Source of the DNA: Verticillium longisporum
Lineage: Eukaryota > Ascomycota > Sordariomycetes > Glomerellales > Plectosphaerellaceae
Length of the DNA stretch: 64,000 bases
Direction: 5' to 3'
NCBI GenBank assembly: GCA_019188255.1
Contig: JAETXT010000007.1
Coordinates: 1,612,001 to 1,676,000, forward strand
Below, in pieces: positions 30,368 to 45,301 of this stretch. The notes beneath the pieces were generated by a model. That model searched no databases and was not told the origin of the DNA. It worked only from the letters and a program-made list of their open reading frames with translations. A program made the translations under genes and the position numbers. Positions within the stretch are counted from its first letter, which is position 1. Each line of letters begins with the position of its first letter.

Positions 30368-33300
30368 GCAGGCAGCGCTCGATAGGGGGCTTCTTCCGTC
30401 ACGATTTGGCAAATATACACGCCAGTCACAGCCTGGCAGGTGGATGACGTATCTGATCGAGTCGGTAGGCATTCGGTGGCATTTCCTGTGCAAGCATGGT
30501 TACGGTTCGTTTTATGGAGTGTAGCGGTTCTTGAAAATTCTGGGCAGTAACAGTCCTCAGGGCACTTGGATTCAAATTGTATAAGGAGCAAAAGGGCATA
30601 GGCTTACAGGAGTCGGCATGCCCACCAGAGAATGTGGGTATCTTTGACACCAGGAGTTGGCGTTCGGGCTCTTATTATTGCTGCTATTGATCAGCAGCAT
30701 ACAGTGTAGCAGTATAAGACATCAACCAAGCATGGGATTCACCTGCGGTATTGTGCTTGGCAAGGTTGCCATGTCGTCCCCTGTTTCGCCCCTTGAATTT
30801 GACATGGATCCGTTTCAATTATACATGAGGGCTCATCAGATCATATCCACGCCTGGCTTGATGATCCAGTCTTCTTTCCTTATCAGGTGATATTCAACGT
30901 CTGTCCACGGCCAAAGATACTGAACTGTATCTCACGCCTTTCCTGACAGCAGCTATAGACTCGAAAGATGTCGCCGATTGATATTTGGGTCACACGAGAG
31001 CTACACGTGCATGGATAACTGGTCCCCGTCTCAGCGAGGCTGGCTTCGCAACCTCACAGCCCACGCTCCCTGCCTCTGGTTTATCCGGCTTCTGTCCGGG
31101 AAGGGTATTTTCTTTGGGATACTCTCGGGGTAGTTCAGTGCCCTCGGTGGCTATATTGGGATCCCGAATCCTAGGTACGGGCTTCGTTATGCCACTCGCT
31201 AAGGTGGCCTCGTCAGGCATATCGAGACCACGGCATGCTGTGATTTGTCGAGAAGTCGTCCAACGCGCTCTCTACTGTTCGATGCCCGAGAAAAGAGTCA
31301 TGCGATATTGTTTCATGGTTGGAGAGTGCCTACTTGAGCCCATGGGTTGACCCGAGTTTCACGGGCTGCTCTATGTCGTTCTCTCGGCTGTGTTGCCGTA
31401 AGATCATGACAAGACAAGCTATACCCCGAAGAACCGCTGCTTATGACTTTCATATCCGTTGGGATTAAGACTCAATCCTTCTTTTGTACTCCGATGCAGG
31501 CTACCCCGTTAAATCAAGGTAGCGAACTCGATGATTATTCTTCGCTCAAATTGATACCTTCTCCGAGGGCCACTGGTTGCACGTCAACACGCACATACGC
31601 CATCTTTAGATTGACAGGCATTAGTTTAAATCCGTTGCCCACGGTCGCAAGTCATACCATCCCAAGTCAACCATGTACGTCCAGAGTGCACCAGAGGACG
31701 CTCACCAGCAACTCGTCCCCTGGCGGCCCGTGTCACAACGGAGGTCTTCCACACGTCAGCAGCAGCAACATCTTCACGAGCCTTGCTGCAAGACAACCGA
31801 CATGGCCAAACCCTCACTCCATCTACCCAGCGGGCCAATGTCTAATGACCTGGCCACGCAGGCCAGACCTCGTGCCTCATGTGAACCGCCACAGCCTGCA
31901 ACCCGCGCACACCGAAAACATGAACCATCCACCCGCTCATCGAACACAGCCTTCATCACAAACAGACGGTCAACAAAGCGCGGGCACGACAACAAACAAC
32001 AAGACGTTCAAAGTCATGCGTCGTCGTCGTCGCTACACCTCCTTCCTACAGGACCTGAACCCCTCCCCCCGGCGTGAGACCGCAGACCGTAGACCGCAGA
32101 AAGGGGCCCAAGATCTCACGGGAGCAATCTGATAGGCCAGGCGATCTCAAAGGTGCAACACCGAAAACAACGAGAGAGGACTTGGCCAGTCGTCCTGCAG
32201 CAGTCTGACATGGCTGGGACACATACCCGTTCGGCGGGAGTGGCCCATCCCATCCCGTTCACACCCACATCTGCTCGCTTTTCTCGCATGTTTCCTGCGA
32301 GGCGGCGGACACTACTTCCCAGGAACCGCCCAGCTCAACCCCCTCCCACGATATGCGTGCCAGGCGCTGTCCAGACCGGGTTCTTCCCGTCGCATCGCAA
32401 AGTTGGTACATTCACTAGCACAGGAACAAGGGGCCGGCCGAGCTTGGAGGGTGGGAAAAGAAGGCCGAGCCAAGAAGAGGATTGGAAGAAAGTTAAAAAA
32501 TGAAATGGGATTCGTCGATGTAACCGATCGCCATGGGCAAAATGGAACATGGCGAAATGCGCATTGCAAATAGTTCCCAGCAGCGGAAACCTGGTCGGCC
32601 AGCAAATGGGCAAATGTCTCGAAGAATGCAACGGCCGGGCGCTAGATGCCGGTGGTGGTAGGTCGAAACCGGTTTTTGTGCTGCACTCGCTCTCTGTGCG
32701 CGCGCCCTTTCAGTTTCCCCCCTCCTACTGGTATGCGGATTAAGTGGTCCATGGGCGAATGGAAGGACGAAGGAGGATCTTGTCCCATCGTAGGATCGAG
32801 ATCGAAAATGGGCTGCGTACGTGTTCGCGAGGAGTAGGGTAGGGGGAGACGCTAGCGATCCAAGGTTTGCGTGGGGAGGTTAGTAGAGAGGGTGTGGTCA
32901 ATTGATTTCGTCGAAACGGCCGAGGGAGTCGTTGATTGATTGACTGATTGACTGCCTTGTCTCCTGGGTTTGGTGAAAGGGGGGGCTGGGGAGATATTGT
33001 TGCCCCTTGGCATAACCCGATCACCGCCCTCCCCTCCGAACACATGCATGCCTTTCTCTGCCCCTGCCCTTTGGATGAAGAAGGAGGGCGATCACGAATA
33101 TGGATATGGTACCTTGAATTCTTGATGCCGAAAGAGTCAGTATTCACTCGTTCAATGATCCGCATCAGGGGGGGTTGAGCGCCAACCCAACCCCTTTCGA
33201 GATGGCGTCCAGCCAGCCCATCAGCCATAGGTGACATGTCGTCCAGATCGGAGAATAGTCCCATTCGCCCAAGTGACAGATCATCGTGCACAGGGGGAGT

Positions 33301-34001
33301 AGGAGTGCCATCGGCACCACCAATACCACCACTACAACGGCGACATTGAAAACGCGTGCCCGGAAATGAAGGCGGCCGCTGCATCGCGTCGTAAACCCGA
33401 CCAGCCAGAGCGAGATTCGAGCCGGAGCAGTAGAAGCGCAGCCACAATCAGGTCCAAGCCCAAGCACAAGGCTGGATGGAAGAGGGGCCGGGGGATCATG
33501 TACCTCTGAATCTTGTTTTGGGGTCCGGTCCATGCGCCGGGCCCATTGTCCCGGCTCTGGTAACACGCGAGGGCATCAATTGGGTGCCGCGGTCGACATG
33601 AGGAAAGCATGAAAGAAAAGAAGAAAGGCCCATCAGCTCGTGATGGCTTGCAGTGTGGCATGCAGTAGGCCCTCCTGCGTGTTTTCCGCATCATGGGTTC
33701 CCTCGGCCTCAACGCGGAGAGAAGGGTCGGTTTTGTCCCTCTACCACCCATTCGTTCAATTTGCATCTCTCATCTGCCGTGGGAGGGATATGCCGGTCAG
33801 CCACTGCCAGCTGGCGTGATAACAGCCCGCCTAAGGTGCTAACCACTACCTGACCCGAGCTGAACGTCTTCTTCTGGATGTGTTCGCTATCGTCGAGACC
33901 AGTTCACGTGGCGTGTTGTCGTATGAAATGGTGCCATCATATTGTCACTGACACGTCTCACACGCGTCTGCCCGTTGTGGTTGTCAACAAGCAAACAATC
34001 T

Positions 34002-34048
34002 AAGCTCCAAGCTCCAAGCTCCAAGCTCATAGCGCATAGCGCATAGCT
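34002..34048 (+). repeat. Short tandem repeats AGCTCCA and ATAGCGC
   Basis: Four AGCTC units spaced by 7 bp, followed by two or three GCATAGC units. Low copy number, no gene nearby. Confidence 0.7.
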
Positions 34049-37000
34049 CGAGGAAGTAAAGCCTCATAGGCTTTTGGGAGAAGCGCGAAGCTCAAGTCGG
34101 GAATGGCTCGGCGACGGGAGCAATGGCGTTCAGCCAGGTCCGCGGGTGAGATGGGCCAAAAATCTACTCTGTGTCCGTGCAGGCGCGGTCTCGCTCGGTC
34201 TTATCGTTGATGTCCCGCGCACTACGTGATGGCATCATTATGCTCTTGATTGTTCTTGGCTGCCGCACCCCCACGACACCGTCTTGATCTTTCGGGGACC
34301 GTTACCAAAACGAAACATCTCAAAAAGGCTGCAGATGAATGAGGATGGAACTGGTCAAGGCACGAACTCCGTCGTAGGAGGAGGCGAACGTGTCCCGGTC
34401 GCTCGGCGGACGAACGCATCGTTCGACGAGCCAAGCTGAGAGATCTTCTAGCGATAGTATGGAAGCGATTGGCCGAGGCCGTGGCTCTGTCAAACCTGCC
34501 TAGAGTAGCCGTGCCGTATTTGACGCGCTGACGGGAGAGGGGTTGGCGAATCATATCATGTTGCGGCATCAGAACCCCAAGACAGGGCCGCCAAACGCAA
34601 CGCTGAGAATGGAGCTAGAGGAGGGGGGCAGGGGGGCTTGCCTGAAGCTTCGCCTCCTGCGGAGTGCCCGAGGTTCCTGTGGGCTTTTCAGCATGCAAGC
34701 TCCGCCGCCTTCGGGCTGGTTGAAAGGGAGGCCTGGGGCTCACAAGCAGTGCGGGGAAGCTGGCGAACCATGACCATGTGAAAGTCAAGTGCTTTTGAGC
34801 CTTACCGATGCGGCCGCGAAGCCTGACGGCAGCAGGACGGGAGACGACGATCCAAGTCCACCATGACTGCATGAATGACGGATGAGCAACAGCGCGGCTT
34901 GGTGCGCGGCCGTACCAATGCTGACATGCGGGAAGATGTGAACGTGTCTCACCCCAAGAGCGGCCGGCCGGCGGCGGCGGCATGTGGGAGCACGCTCCAG
35001 CGCTTGAACCCGAGCCGGCTCTGCCCCATGGTGAAGCCGGACCTGACGTTGGTGCGTGTGGGCAGGTTGTGCATATGATCCAATGTACAGACTCAAACGC
35101 CGATCGACGACGGCGACGGCGTATACTTTGCAGCTCGATCGTCACAAGCTTCACCATGTCTGCCACTTCAACACGTCGCCGTTGGTGAGTAGCGCTCGGC
35201 ACGCTATGATAAAAGCAGAGGATGCATGGAATGGACGCCAAGACGGAGTAACCTCACGGCACAATCTTGGAAGACAACCCTCCCCCGGTTTGAACTTATG
35301 GAGAGGCGGTGCTTCCTCCACAATCCATCCATCTCACGTCACAGTCGAGCGACAAATCAGCGAGCCTGCATTGGCTGTATGAAAGAGCAGAGCCAGGGCG
35401 TCTTGGTAAAGGGGAAGGGAAAAAAAGGATCATCAAGATGCAGGCCTGGCCACGGCTCGTTCCCGTTCATTCGACGGTTTCCGTGGCGAAGGACATTGCG
35501 ATAGATGGGTTGACTGGGGTGAGCGGAACCGAAATGGTACAGCGCCCCAATGCAGCAAAGAGACGGGGGAATAGCGCCTTCAGTGTGCCATGCCCAGGCC
35601 TGGAACCGATATAGATAGAGGTCCCGGTTTGATCATCCTGGTGTTCTACCTTCGGGTCCAACACCAGCAGGGAAAGGCAGGCTGACGCTCGTAGACACCC
35701 AGGGGTTCTCCGTCGTCGGATCGGCCAAGGTGATTCGTCTGGTGTGGCGATTGGCACACGGGCAATCCACTGTTTAAGCCAACTCTGGCTATGACGGGAA
35801 AGGGGACAGAGACAGAAGCGTCTGGGCCTCTGCCGTTGCGCTGCTCTTCGAAAACCGCACAGGTCAGCAAGCGAACGCAATCTTCGTGTCATCTTGGCCC
35901 CAGATCCGTGGTCTGACCGTCGTTCCAGATACAGGGGCAGCTGTCGAGCGCGGGAAGCGGGAAGCGGATGCACGTCGCCAACAGGACACTGGTGGTACCT
36001 TTGTTCACCTGCCGTCGGGTGGGTGTCAGAGCTCCATGACTTTGCTCGAACCTAATTGCTCAATCGGCCGACTGCTGGTCAGCACCATCTCTTGCCATCT
36101 GAAGGAAGTGCTTGGCTGTTGGTCAGCAATTCGTGCTACGGCAAGCAGGCGATAGCCTACACAGCTTAGACCATGTCAGGAGGAGGGCGTCAAGGCCCAT
36201 CTTGCCAAGTGAGGCGCTGTCGGGGGGCGGACGCTTTCGTAAGCTATCGAAGCCCCCGCTGGGCCCTGTCTCTGTTGGTTCCTAAAATTACGTCGCGGGA
36301 TGCATGGAGGATCAACTCACATTGCAAGAGACAAGGCGGGCTTCGCCACTCTGTGCCCACGACTTGGCAGCTGTCTCAAACACGCGTGAGATGGAGAAAG
36401 CAAGAAAAATGTGGTTGTAGAAGAAACGAATTTTCGCGCGAAGGTTCAGTGCCCAGCTTTCCGGAATGAATAGCGTACCAGCCGTCAAGTCTCAGGTCTC
36501 AGAGAAGCGACATGGGCTGCTCCGTAGGACGAGGATCATCCTCGGGTTAGTCGTGGTCCAAGCACCGCGCCGACGACGGAATAAACTCAAGATGATGCGA
36601 GACGCGGCCGTGTCGGATCCGCTGGCCAGGCAGACAGCCAACCATCAACCAGTGTCCTGCCGTGGTTGTCGGGTCAGGCGAAAAAGAACAGCGTCGAACA
36701 GGCAGAAGCGGGCAGTGGGTGGTGTCGCGAATTGAACGAGTGTTTCGTTTCGCTGATCTCTACTACCCCAAAGCAACGTGCCTTGTCCCTGACACAGGCG
36801 AGGTGGACGGCGGCGGCGGCGGCGGCGGACAAGACTCCGTTGGAAACAGTTGGCGGCCTTTGAACGGTTTCTCGGGCTGGGATGCCAATTTGCAAAGGAT
36901 GGCGCCCTTGCAGAGGAGATGAATGTATCGTGATGGAAGCTTGCTGATGAGCGGCACAGAAATATGTTGTCAGTTGCACTTGGATGGAAGGGGCGCTGGC

Positions 37001-40000
37001 CACCTACCTACCTCCTTGTACCACATGTGCCTAAGTACCCCGGTACATGTACCTTCCTCAAGCACGAGAGTTCTTTGGCAGGAGAAAACCACTTTATTCC
37101 GGTTCTGCATTCAGCGTCTGATTGGCTGCATCGCCAGATGAACATGAACCTCCAATTGTTGTGCTGGTGCACGATGGCCCCACTGCTCTTGTGCAGGTGG
37201 GTGTGGATCAGCCATTGAGTCGAGTTGAGAATCCGGGGCAGCCGGCTGTGGCTGGTGAGGACAGGGCCGGAGCCTCGTACGGCATCTCGCAACTGTCATC
37301 ACTTGCCAGCTAGCCCTCTTGTGGTAAAGCCCCTCGGCAGCGCCCGTGCGGGACCCATACCAAATCCCGGCTTGACACGCGGGGGGGCGACCGGGCCTCG
37401 CGGGTTAGGGTCGGCGCCACAGCTACTGGTAACACAAGGCTAGTAGTGAGTGCATAGGTATAACATGTCCAGCCCTGCCCTGTGTGTGTGTGTGTGCTCC
37501 TCTCTGGTGTCTTGTGTCTGTTCTATGTCTGACCTTATCCCATTTGTGCACGTTTCTACACCAGAGTACACCCCACCACGACACCTGCCTGAAGTGCTGG
37601 TGACCAATGCTTGTTTCGCCATTGGGAGAAACATGGGAGCCGGCGCCTTCCCAGTCAGTGTCAGTTGTCGTGTCTCGCGTGTCTTGCGGCCTCGTCGCCC
37701 CGGACCAGACAAACCTCTCAGCCCGACGGACATGTGCTCCGACGCCTGTGTTGCTTTGCTTGAGCCGCACTGCTGGCCCAGACAGAGGCGTGAATGATGC
37801 TTTGATGAGAGAGCTCCAGTCTGAATTTTTCTTCGTGCTTTTTTTCTCTTCTCTCTCTCTCTCTCTCCGCCCGCTCACCCCCCGCCCGGTTGGGTCCCGC
37901 CGCTGAGTCGTGGAGACGCCGTTGCAAAATTCGACCGACCGCTCCTCATGTCCCCGCACCCTCGGCAGGTAAATGTGTACTTGACGTAAGGTACTCATCC
38001 ACAGCTTGTGCACCATCACTTGGTGGAGTGAAGGCTCTCTATAATTTCGGCCGAGCGAGACGACGGCGCAACAGCGCCCCGCCGCCCCCCCTGCTTGGTG
38101 CGATGAGGAGACAGCAAGACGTAGTCTTTGATCGATCAGCAAGGCTCTGTGCTGTAATGTATCAAGTCAGGCAGGAAAGGTCGGTCCGGCCTCAGATCGT
38201 GGCCGTTCATCTGGCTGCATGCATCTAAAGCATGGGTACCTTTTTTTGCTTGTCACAATGCGTCGCGTGCAAGTCGCGTCGTGTAGAGCCCCCCTTGGCC
38301 GCTGTCGCGCGTTGAGTGGTTTTGGCTAGGTGGGGCGCTGGAGCCCCCATTCAAACGAGACACCAGAGGCGAGACGCCTCGATCTTGGAGACACATTGAT
38401 GACGGGGGACCCAGTGGAGTGGCACGCGACGGCTGAGCGACGAGCGGGCACAGCGACTAAAACAGGAGGCTGGCGCTGGGGTCCGGCCAAACCTGTACAT
38501 GGGTGCCCGTGGATCGTGGTGCTCATTCGAACGGTGAGCCGAGGAAAAGGAAGCGAAAGATCTGCCCACTACCGTCATATCGCCGCTTGGGGCTCGCGTT
38601 GCCTCGCCAGATCTTCAGGCCTCGTCTCGGCGCGAGAAGCAAAGTAGGTGATCGGCAATCAGCTGGCCAGCTTGACATGCATTCACGAATCCGTCTGGGC
38701 AAGTGTAATCGACGATGAGGGCTCGCTCCGTCTTTGCATGCCCTCCTTGCATCTTCGTCGTAACTGGGCAATGGAGTATGCTTTCATGATGCCGCGAGGC
38801 AAAAAAAAAGATCCGGTGCCGAGAACTCATGAACGACGCCAAGGCTACCATTGAGCAAGAGCCATGTCTTGGTGACCGCTTCCCCTCATCTTCGAGGTCG
38901 AGACCCGAGGCGGGCTGGGATGCATGCAAGAAGAAAGAAAGAAAAATTGTTCGCGGCTCCATCCATCGTCTCCAGTCTCGTGCCGCGTCGTCCATCTCCG
39001 GGTCCGACGGAGCTTCAGGGTCCTCGTTGCTCGGCCAGGATACGGAACCTAGCATTCGAACATCGGACGAATCCACCGTGCTCCAGAGAACAGGTCAGGA
39101 ATCTGCTGACCAGCTGGGAGGATCTGCTCGGTCGAGGGGTTTATCACCCCTGTTGGTCGCCTCACCAAGGCGCCTGTCCCCTCATCATGATGAGGACGAT
39201 ACAGGGGGTCGAGCTGCGCGACGCGAAATGGTCATACTGTGGTGGGCGTCGAGAAGCTTCAATCGACCTGCATCGTCGCGCTCGCGGTGGTGAGGCGTGG
39301 CATTAGGTCAGACGCGTGGGATTGGGTGGCTGGTGGCCCAAGGGTCCGAAACCTCCGCCTAAAGATGTCTCTTCGACATCTTTGACTTTGCGGTATACGA
39401 GCCCGCCAGCGTCGTGTCTTTCACGGTTCTCAGAAACAGTCGATTTGATTCTCAGCCCGATGAGACGTTGAGATTACTACTCGTAGTGGCATAGGGGACT
39501 CTTAAGACATGCCCATTGTCCATGGACTGTTGGAATCACGGGCGGCATAGAAGCATGTCCCCACTGTGGAGAAACAAAGCTCATTTTCTGGGAGAGCTCG
39601 GCATTGCATATGGTCTCGTTCTGGATCAGCTTGCTCTCCGAGCCAATTCTCTGAATGGACCCTTGAGCTGACAACGTTTCGGAAACCTGTCTGGGTCATT
39701 GGTGGCTCAGTCCCTTTAGTTACTACGAAGATTCTATGCTGGTGATGATGCAGGTGAATAGGCGGATCCGTTCGCCCTACGCTTGAGCATGCTGACTTTA
39801 TGGCACGTTATGACGCCCCCACTGTATTTGCATCGGAGTGCAGACGTGGGGCAAGCACAGTAGTGGATTCTGCATGATCGGACCCTGCCATGCACGTCTA
39901 GAGTGCTCGCTCGCGACCCTCGAGCTCTGTGAGGTGGGCTTTCGTAGTTGTCGTTCGTCAGAAGGAACATTGTCGGTGATACGAGAACCTTTTTCTACAC

Positions 40001-43000
40001 AGGTGATTATCATAGTATTGCTCTTTGTTCACTTCTTTGTCCTTCATCGGAACAGGCCGACCGATTGGAGCTCGAAGGGGAAAACTTACCCCTCAATACG
40101 GGCGTCGTGATACACCACTGGCGACCCTCCCTATGATGCGAGCTCTGACTCGCCCAACCTCTCAGTGTATCCCACATGACGGCTGTCAGTCTGGCAGAGA
40201 CCTCATGTGGTTGCGCTACCTAGCGGTGTGGCTACAGCCTCTTTGTGTGTCAATGTAAACCCTCCGATTGAGTATTGATGAGCCCACCATGGATCCAACG
40301 GGAAGCTCCCTGCAATGGTGGAATCGACCGGAGCTGATGAGGGGCATTATGTCTGTCCAGAGTTCGGCACTGAACCTCAATGTATTGTACGACTCAAGCT
40401 AATTGTCGTAAGCCCGCTTTGTTGCGTTTGATGCTAGGTTGAAAATATTTTCGTTCTGGAGGGGCACTTGACGCGGGGCTCATGAATGACAAGTGGCTGT
40501 TCCAAATGCTCCAGTGTAAGCCAAAATCGAAGCAAGATGGGTCTCCTAGGGTGCTTGCACGTCTCGACTTGGCACGTGAGTCCTCAGTCATTGTCGCAAC
40601 GCCTACGGCGCCAATTTGAAATGCATCCGCCATTGTAATAATAAAGGTGGAAACTGAAGTGATACCCTCGCCTCGCTTTCCGAATCGCGGCGAGATCGCT
40701 CGAGGTGTAACAAGTTGTGAAGTAAAACTGAATGCATTGTCATCAATCCACCGCTCTCGTCACGGGATAGGCTTTATGTCAAGAAAATCACAATGGACTC
40801 TGGGGCTTGTGCACCCAGTTGTGCGTTTCTTTAGCGTCACGCCCGATACAATATTGAAGGTGTCAACTACAAACCTTCGTCTCGTGACGGAACTGCCACG
40901 GCAACGCCATGGCCAGATAGACATAGCCAGTCGCGGGAAGATGATAGCAACCACCGAGCAATACGGGAGACAGTTTTCATACATGCGACATAGCTGAACC
41001 AGCGGCTGGCAACATTGATATGATATCTCGGCATTTTATCACTTATGAAGCTTTGCGATTGAACGGGACGGCAATGAGAGGTGGGGTGTCGTGACTGAGG
41101 AGGTAGTGACTTTGTACATTTTTATGGCTTCGAGGCCTCGTGCTTGATCCTCGTGCCTGGTATCGCGGTTCGATAGATCTGGGATTGTCTGGCGTGTTGT
41201 CTCAAACCCTTAGACGTCTTCGCTTCGTTGCTTTTGAGGGCGAGCAGCGTTGGACGGTAATTGCGCGTCCTGCTGCCGCATTACTTCTGTAATCCGCAAC
41301 GTCGCCCAGCAGGTCTCAGACCTGTGACCCACCTATAATCGGGAGCGTGCTCTTATATTGACTGACAATGGACGGCTATCCGATTGTGAAGCAAGTCTAT
41401 GGAAATGGAGGAAACTACCTACCATTGAGGATGCAAAGCAGTAATTCGTCACAAAATGAGAGAAGCCAGCAATCGGTGGCGAATCGACCGGAAGTCGCAT
41501 CGAGCAAACCTCGTGCTACACGCTGTCCTACTGATTCCGCGATGCGATTACTCTTAGGCGGCAAAGTGCCCCGATCATTTGCTGATGATCGAGGAAAACG
41601 GTGGCCTGAGCTCGCAAACTATCGGCTTGCCCTCTGGAACAGTATGATGCTGATCAGACTTGCGACAAGTGAGATGAGGTGCAGCTGAGGCCGCGGTGCG
41701 GCGGGCCATGCATAGATTTGACTCTGATGGTGAGATTTGTGAGCATTCAAAGCAGGAGCCTGAGAGCTGGTGGCGGCGGCGGCGAGCCCCTGGTTTGCAA
41801 ACCATGACACGTATGGATGGGTTAAATTGAATTTGGTGTTCTGGTGAAGTCGTGCAGAAGCGCGTATGGGCACAGTGATTGGCTACGTCCGGGGTCCGGG
41901 GGGGCGCGTTGAGTGCAGTAGACCGCCTGAGCTAATGTCGAGCCAGATGCCGCAAGCCTGCCAACTTGGCACTGGCCGCCAGGGAGGCCCATTCAAGTTA
42001 TGTGTGCCTTTAAGTGTTGGTAGAATCCTGGTCTCGCGTTTCTGACATAACACTCGGGTGACCAGCCTACAGTTGCCTTGTCTGAGAACTGCCCAAGTAC
42101 CTGTATGCGCGTAATAGGGCATGGTCCGAGGCTGGGATGCTGGGGCAACCCCTGGGCTGACGAGAGCATGATGGCGATGCCGCTCATCAGCCCTGATGAG
42201 GCAGCGCAGACCGATGTCCTTCTCAGGAGTAGGACGGCCCGCCTGCATGCTGCGTGCGGGGTATCGTGAAGCATTCATGGAAAACGGGGGGACTCATAGA
42301 CAGTTGGGTCGATGTATTTCAAGCGATCATCTGCTGGCTGTCGCGGCCGTGGAGCCTAGAGTTCGATGGGGCTGTGAGACGCGACTGTTAGCCCTGACAG
42401 ACGATCCAGTACTGACGGTGATGGCCTCAGATGCGGATCATAAACAGGACTTGGAAGGGGGGGGGCGGTCGCACGGCCGATCCGACCATATTGCAGTTTG
42501 ACCGGGCTTCCGTGACGGTTGTAGGCTGGTTCTGGAAGGTCAATGGCATCTCATTGTACGTGTCAAGACGTGTCGATTCTGGACGTGTCACCTTCGCGCG
42601 CGAGTGGTGTTTTCGCGTCGAGACGCACCTGAAGAGGGGAACGGACGTTCGGGTAGGAAAGCAGAGACGAGACGAGACGAAATGGTGCATTGGCGCATTG
42701 GGCTGTTCCTACCCGGATCGAGATTCTCCACCTGCCCTGGTACCTGGGATGTTGGTCACAATGACTGGATAACATGCAGCTACCTGCGGCTTGCACCGAA
42801 TGATGTGTGGCTGAAGGTGCACACCATGTCCGCATGGCCCTACCTGCCCTGTCCGTGGCTGCCATGCCTTGTGCCTTCTGCCACAGAAGAGGCTCAGGGG
42901 ACGCACCTTCTGTAAATCGGTTGCTGGCGAGAAGCCACTACGGCAAGCGACACCCAGCCCCGCCGCGGGTGGGATATACAGCATCAACAATGGCAATATT

Positions 43001-43147
43001 CAACGCCTAGGTGCCTAAGTTAGGGTGCCGCATCAATGCATTCATAACACCTTATCTCATCGTTGACAAACATGACGACAACAAACAACAAACTATAGAT
43101 TGGCGACCACAAAACGACCCAAGTGCCACGGATTGACAATCGTTCAG

Positions 43148-43221
43148 CGCGAAAACGATCTCGAAAGCCTCCTCACCATGTCGCAATCTGAAGCTGATCC
43201 CACACGCCATGTATAAAAAAA
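43148..43221 (+). promoter_or_regulatory. Candidate cyclin promoter: SCB-like site plus TATA box
   Basis: CGCGAAAA at 43148-43155 matches the Swi4/SBF (SCB) core, and TATAAAAAAAAAGG begins at 43212, 57 bp later. TTTTCGCG, the reverse of the same core, occurs at 42610-42617. The next recognised gene downstream is the G1 cyclin 2.8 kb away, and the sequence in between is CT-rich and leader-like. Confidence 0.4.
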
Positions 43222-45222
43222 AAGGATTTCATCAGCCACACGCTGGGAAGCATGGCACAACTCAGCGACCCGCTTGCACCTCTCCTCAGTTGCGACCTCT
43301 CCACCGAAGCCCGAAAGAGCCCACCACCTGCGGATACGCCTGTCACCCATCGTCATAGCTGTTCGCGTGCACTCCGCTCCATTGGCCCTCTTCCTGGCCC
43401 CGCGCCGACGCTGGAGTCGAAAGGGAGGACGAGCGAGAATCAACGAGTGGACAAGAACGAAACGTTGCTGCACATTATCAAGCTCTGGAAAGCGATCACC
43501 AACAAGTTGAATGATCCTGGCCGAAGAGGAAGAGATCCCGAACGTAGTCCATGTCTCGACGCCCATTCGCTCCAGCAAACGTCTATCCCGTTCTGTGCCC
43601 TCAGCCCGTCCAGCAATCCCAGCTTCGCATCGGCCACACCTCTGCTCCATTCATCACCACCCCTGCAGGCCGAGAAACACGCCAGCAACCAACCCGGCTT
43701 TCGTACACGGACTGACTGCCAGGCGTCTCCACGCAATTTACACTACCACGCATACATGGTACGCCGCCCACTGGACGCTGACTTGACGGTTTGCGGCTGG
43801 GCTGGTGGTCGCCTCGTCGTCGGCATCTTCTACGTTCTCGCTTCGATATTCTGCCATACTCTGCCCTCTGTGTTAGCTTGTTCGGCCGATCCTTCGAGGT
43901 GTAAAGATCAGGAAGGACACACTCATCTCAGAACATTTTTGACCTCCGTCGTCAACATCTACGTCAGTGACTCGTGTCAGACCTGAACTTGAGGTTCAGT
44001 CAGTCGGCCGACAGAGAGACGCCCGGGAATCCAGGACACTTGACTCCCACCACGCCCCACCCACAACCACCCGTAACTTACGGTCCCCCCCCTTTGCTGT
44101 GGGCGCCCGGCTGAGTGGTCTGCCCAAATCGATGCGCGCCAGACCAGGTACCTCCGTCACCCACCACGCTTGGTACCCTCGACCAGGTCTAGCAGGCATC
44201 ACACGCTGAGCGCTTGCAGGCCAATCTGCAAGGAAAAAGTGGGAAGGCCGCCCGGAAGAGCACAAGACCCTGGTCCTGGGCTGGGGATACCTGACCTCTC
44301 GTACACGCAAAGTACCAGGTCGTGCTTGTCCGCCCGCCAGGGCCAAAGCTGCACCATCCTGTCTTAAAACCATTCGTTAAAACACTTCTCTTCCAATCCT
44401 TCCCCGTCTCCTCAGCCTTCCTCCTACCCTTTAACCTACCCTCCTCCTCCTCCGCCATCCCCCCTTCCTCTCCCTCCCAGCTCCCTCATCCATTCATTCC
44501 CTCCAGAGCCTGCCCTTCCTGACTCTGACATCCACGAACCCATAGAGTCCTCCAATTCCTCTTGCAACCAGAGAATTGGCTCGAAAGAGGAAGCAGGCCA
44601 CCACACTGGACCGCCGTCCCCTCACCACCACACAAACCCCCCCCGAGGACCTTCAGCCCCCGACCCGACATAAAGGATAAAGGACCACCCTCGCGTGTCC
44701 TCCCTGCGAGAATACACATTGCTTCTGCCAGCGACGGATTGGCCATCTTTCTCTTGGGATTGCCGCTCCCTTTGTATCCTGGTCAACCAACCGCCACTCG
44801 CCAACCCCTCCCCCTCGACCCACTCCGGCTTCGACCCCCATCTGAATTCCTCAGCCCGTGAAAGAGGAAATCGATCCGACTCATTCTCCGAACCGCCGTG
44901 GCCCCGATTCTCCCTTCCGTGCCCGCTTCTTGACGCCGACTCGCCGTCCCGCCGTCATTCCTCTTAAGCGCGCACACTCACCAATCCACCCGAGATTTGG
45001 AACTGCCTCCAGGCTAGCCCTGCCGCAGCTCACAAAATCTCCCATCGTCGGACATCGTCAAATTGCCATCCGTGCAGCACGAGTCCTCTGAAGAACTACT
45101 AGATTTCGACATTTGGTCATCTGTCCGGGTTGCTTTGCGGAAAGATACCATACATGCCGAGATCTTTGTGACACCTTCAGGTGTAACCCCTCTTCGCCCC
45201 TTCGGATGTAGACAAGTGAAAG

Positions 45223-45301
45223 GTATGTTGGGTAAAATGACATGAACCTACAAACCCGCTCAGACTAGGCCGTGTTCTAAACTCTTCATTGCCCTCCACA
45301 G
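45223..45301 (+). other. Predicted 5' leader intron of the cyclin gene
   Basis: GTATGT donor, CTAAAC branch site at 45277-45282 and CCACAG acceptor give a textbook 79 bp intron in non-coding sequence 0.75 kb upstream of the ATG. A second GTATGT at 45471 has a possible partner acceptor at GTCTAG 45719, and a third intron end may lie at CTCAAAAG 45970 behind TACTAAT. Confidence 0.5.

Noticed and set aside
32740..33447. 235-codon minus-strand frame
   Set aside because: No family pattern; overlapping frames on both strands are similarly long.
37423..38142. 239-codon minus-strand frame
   Set aside because: Sequence is Arg/Thr/His-rich without motif and its frame has no ATG at its start; it includes the GT and CT microsatellites translated.
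43252..43986. 244-codon ATG frame behind a TATA box
   Set aside because: The ATG is only about 30 bp past the TATA box, likely at or before the transcription start, and the antisense frame is equally open. Composition is random.
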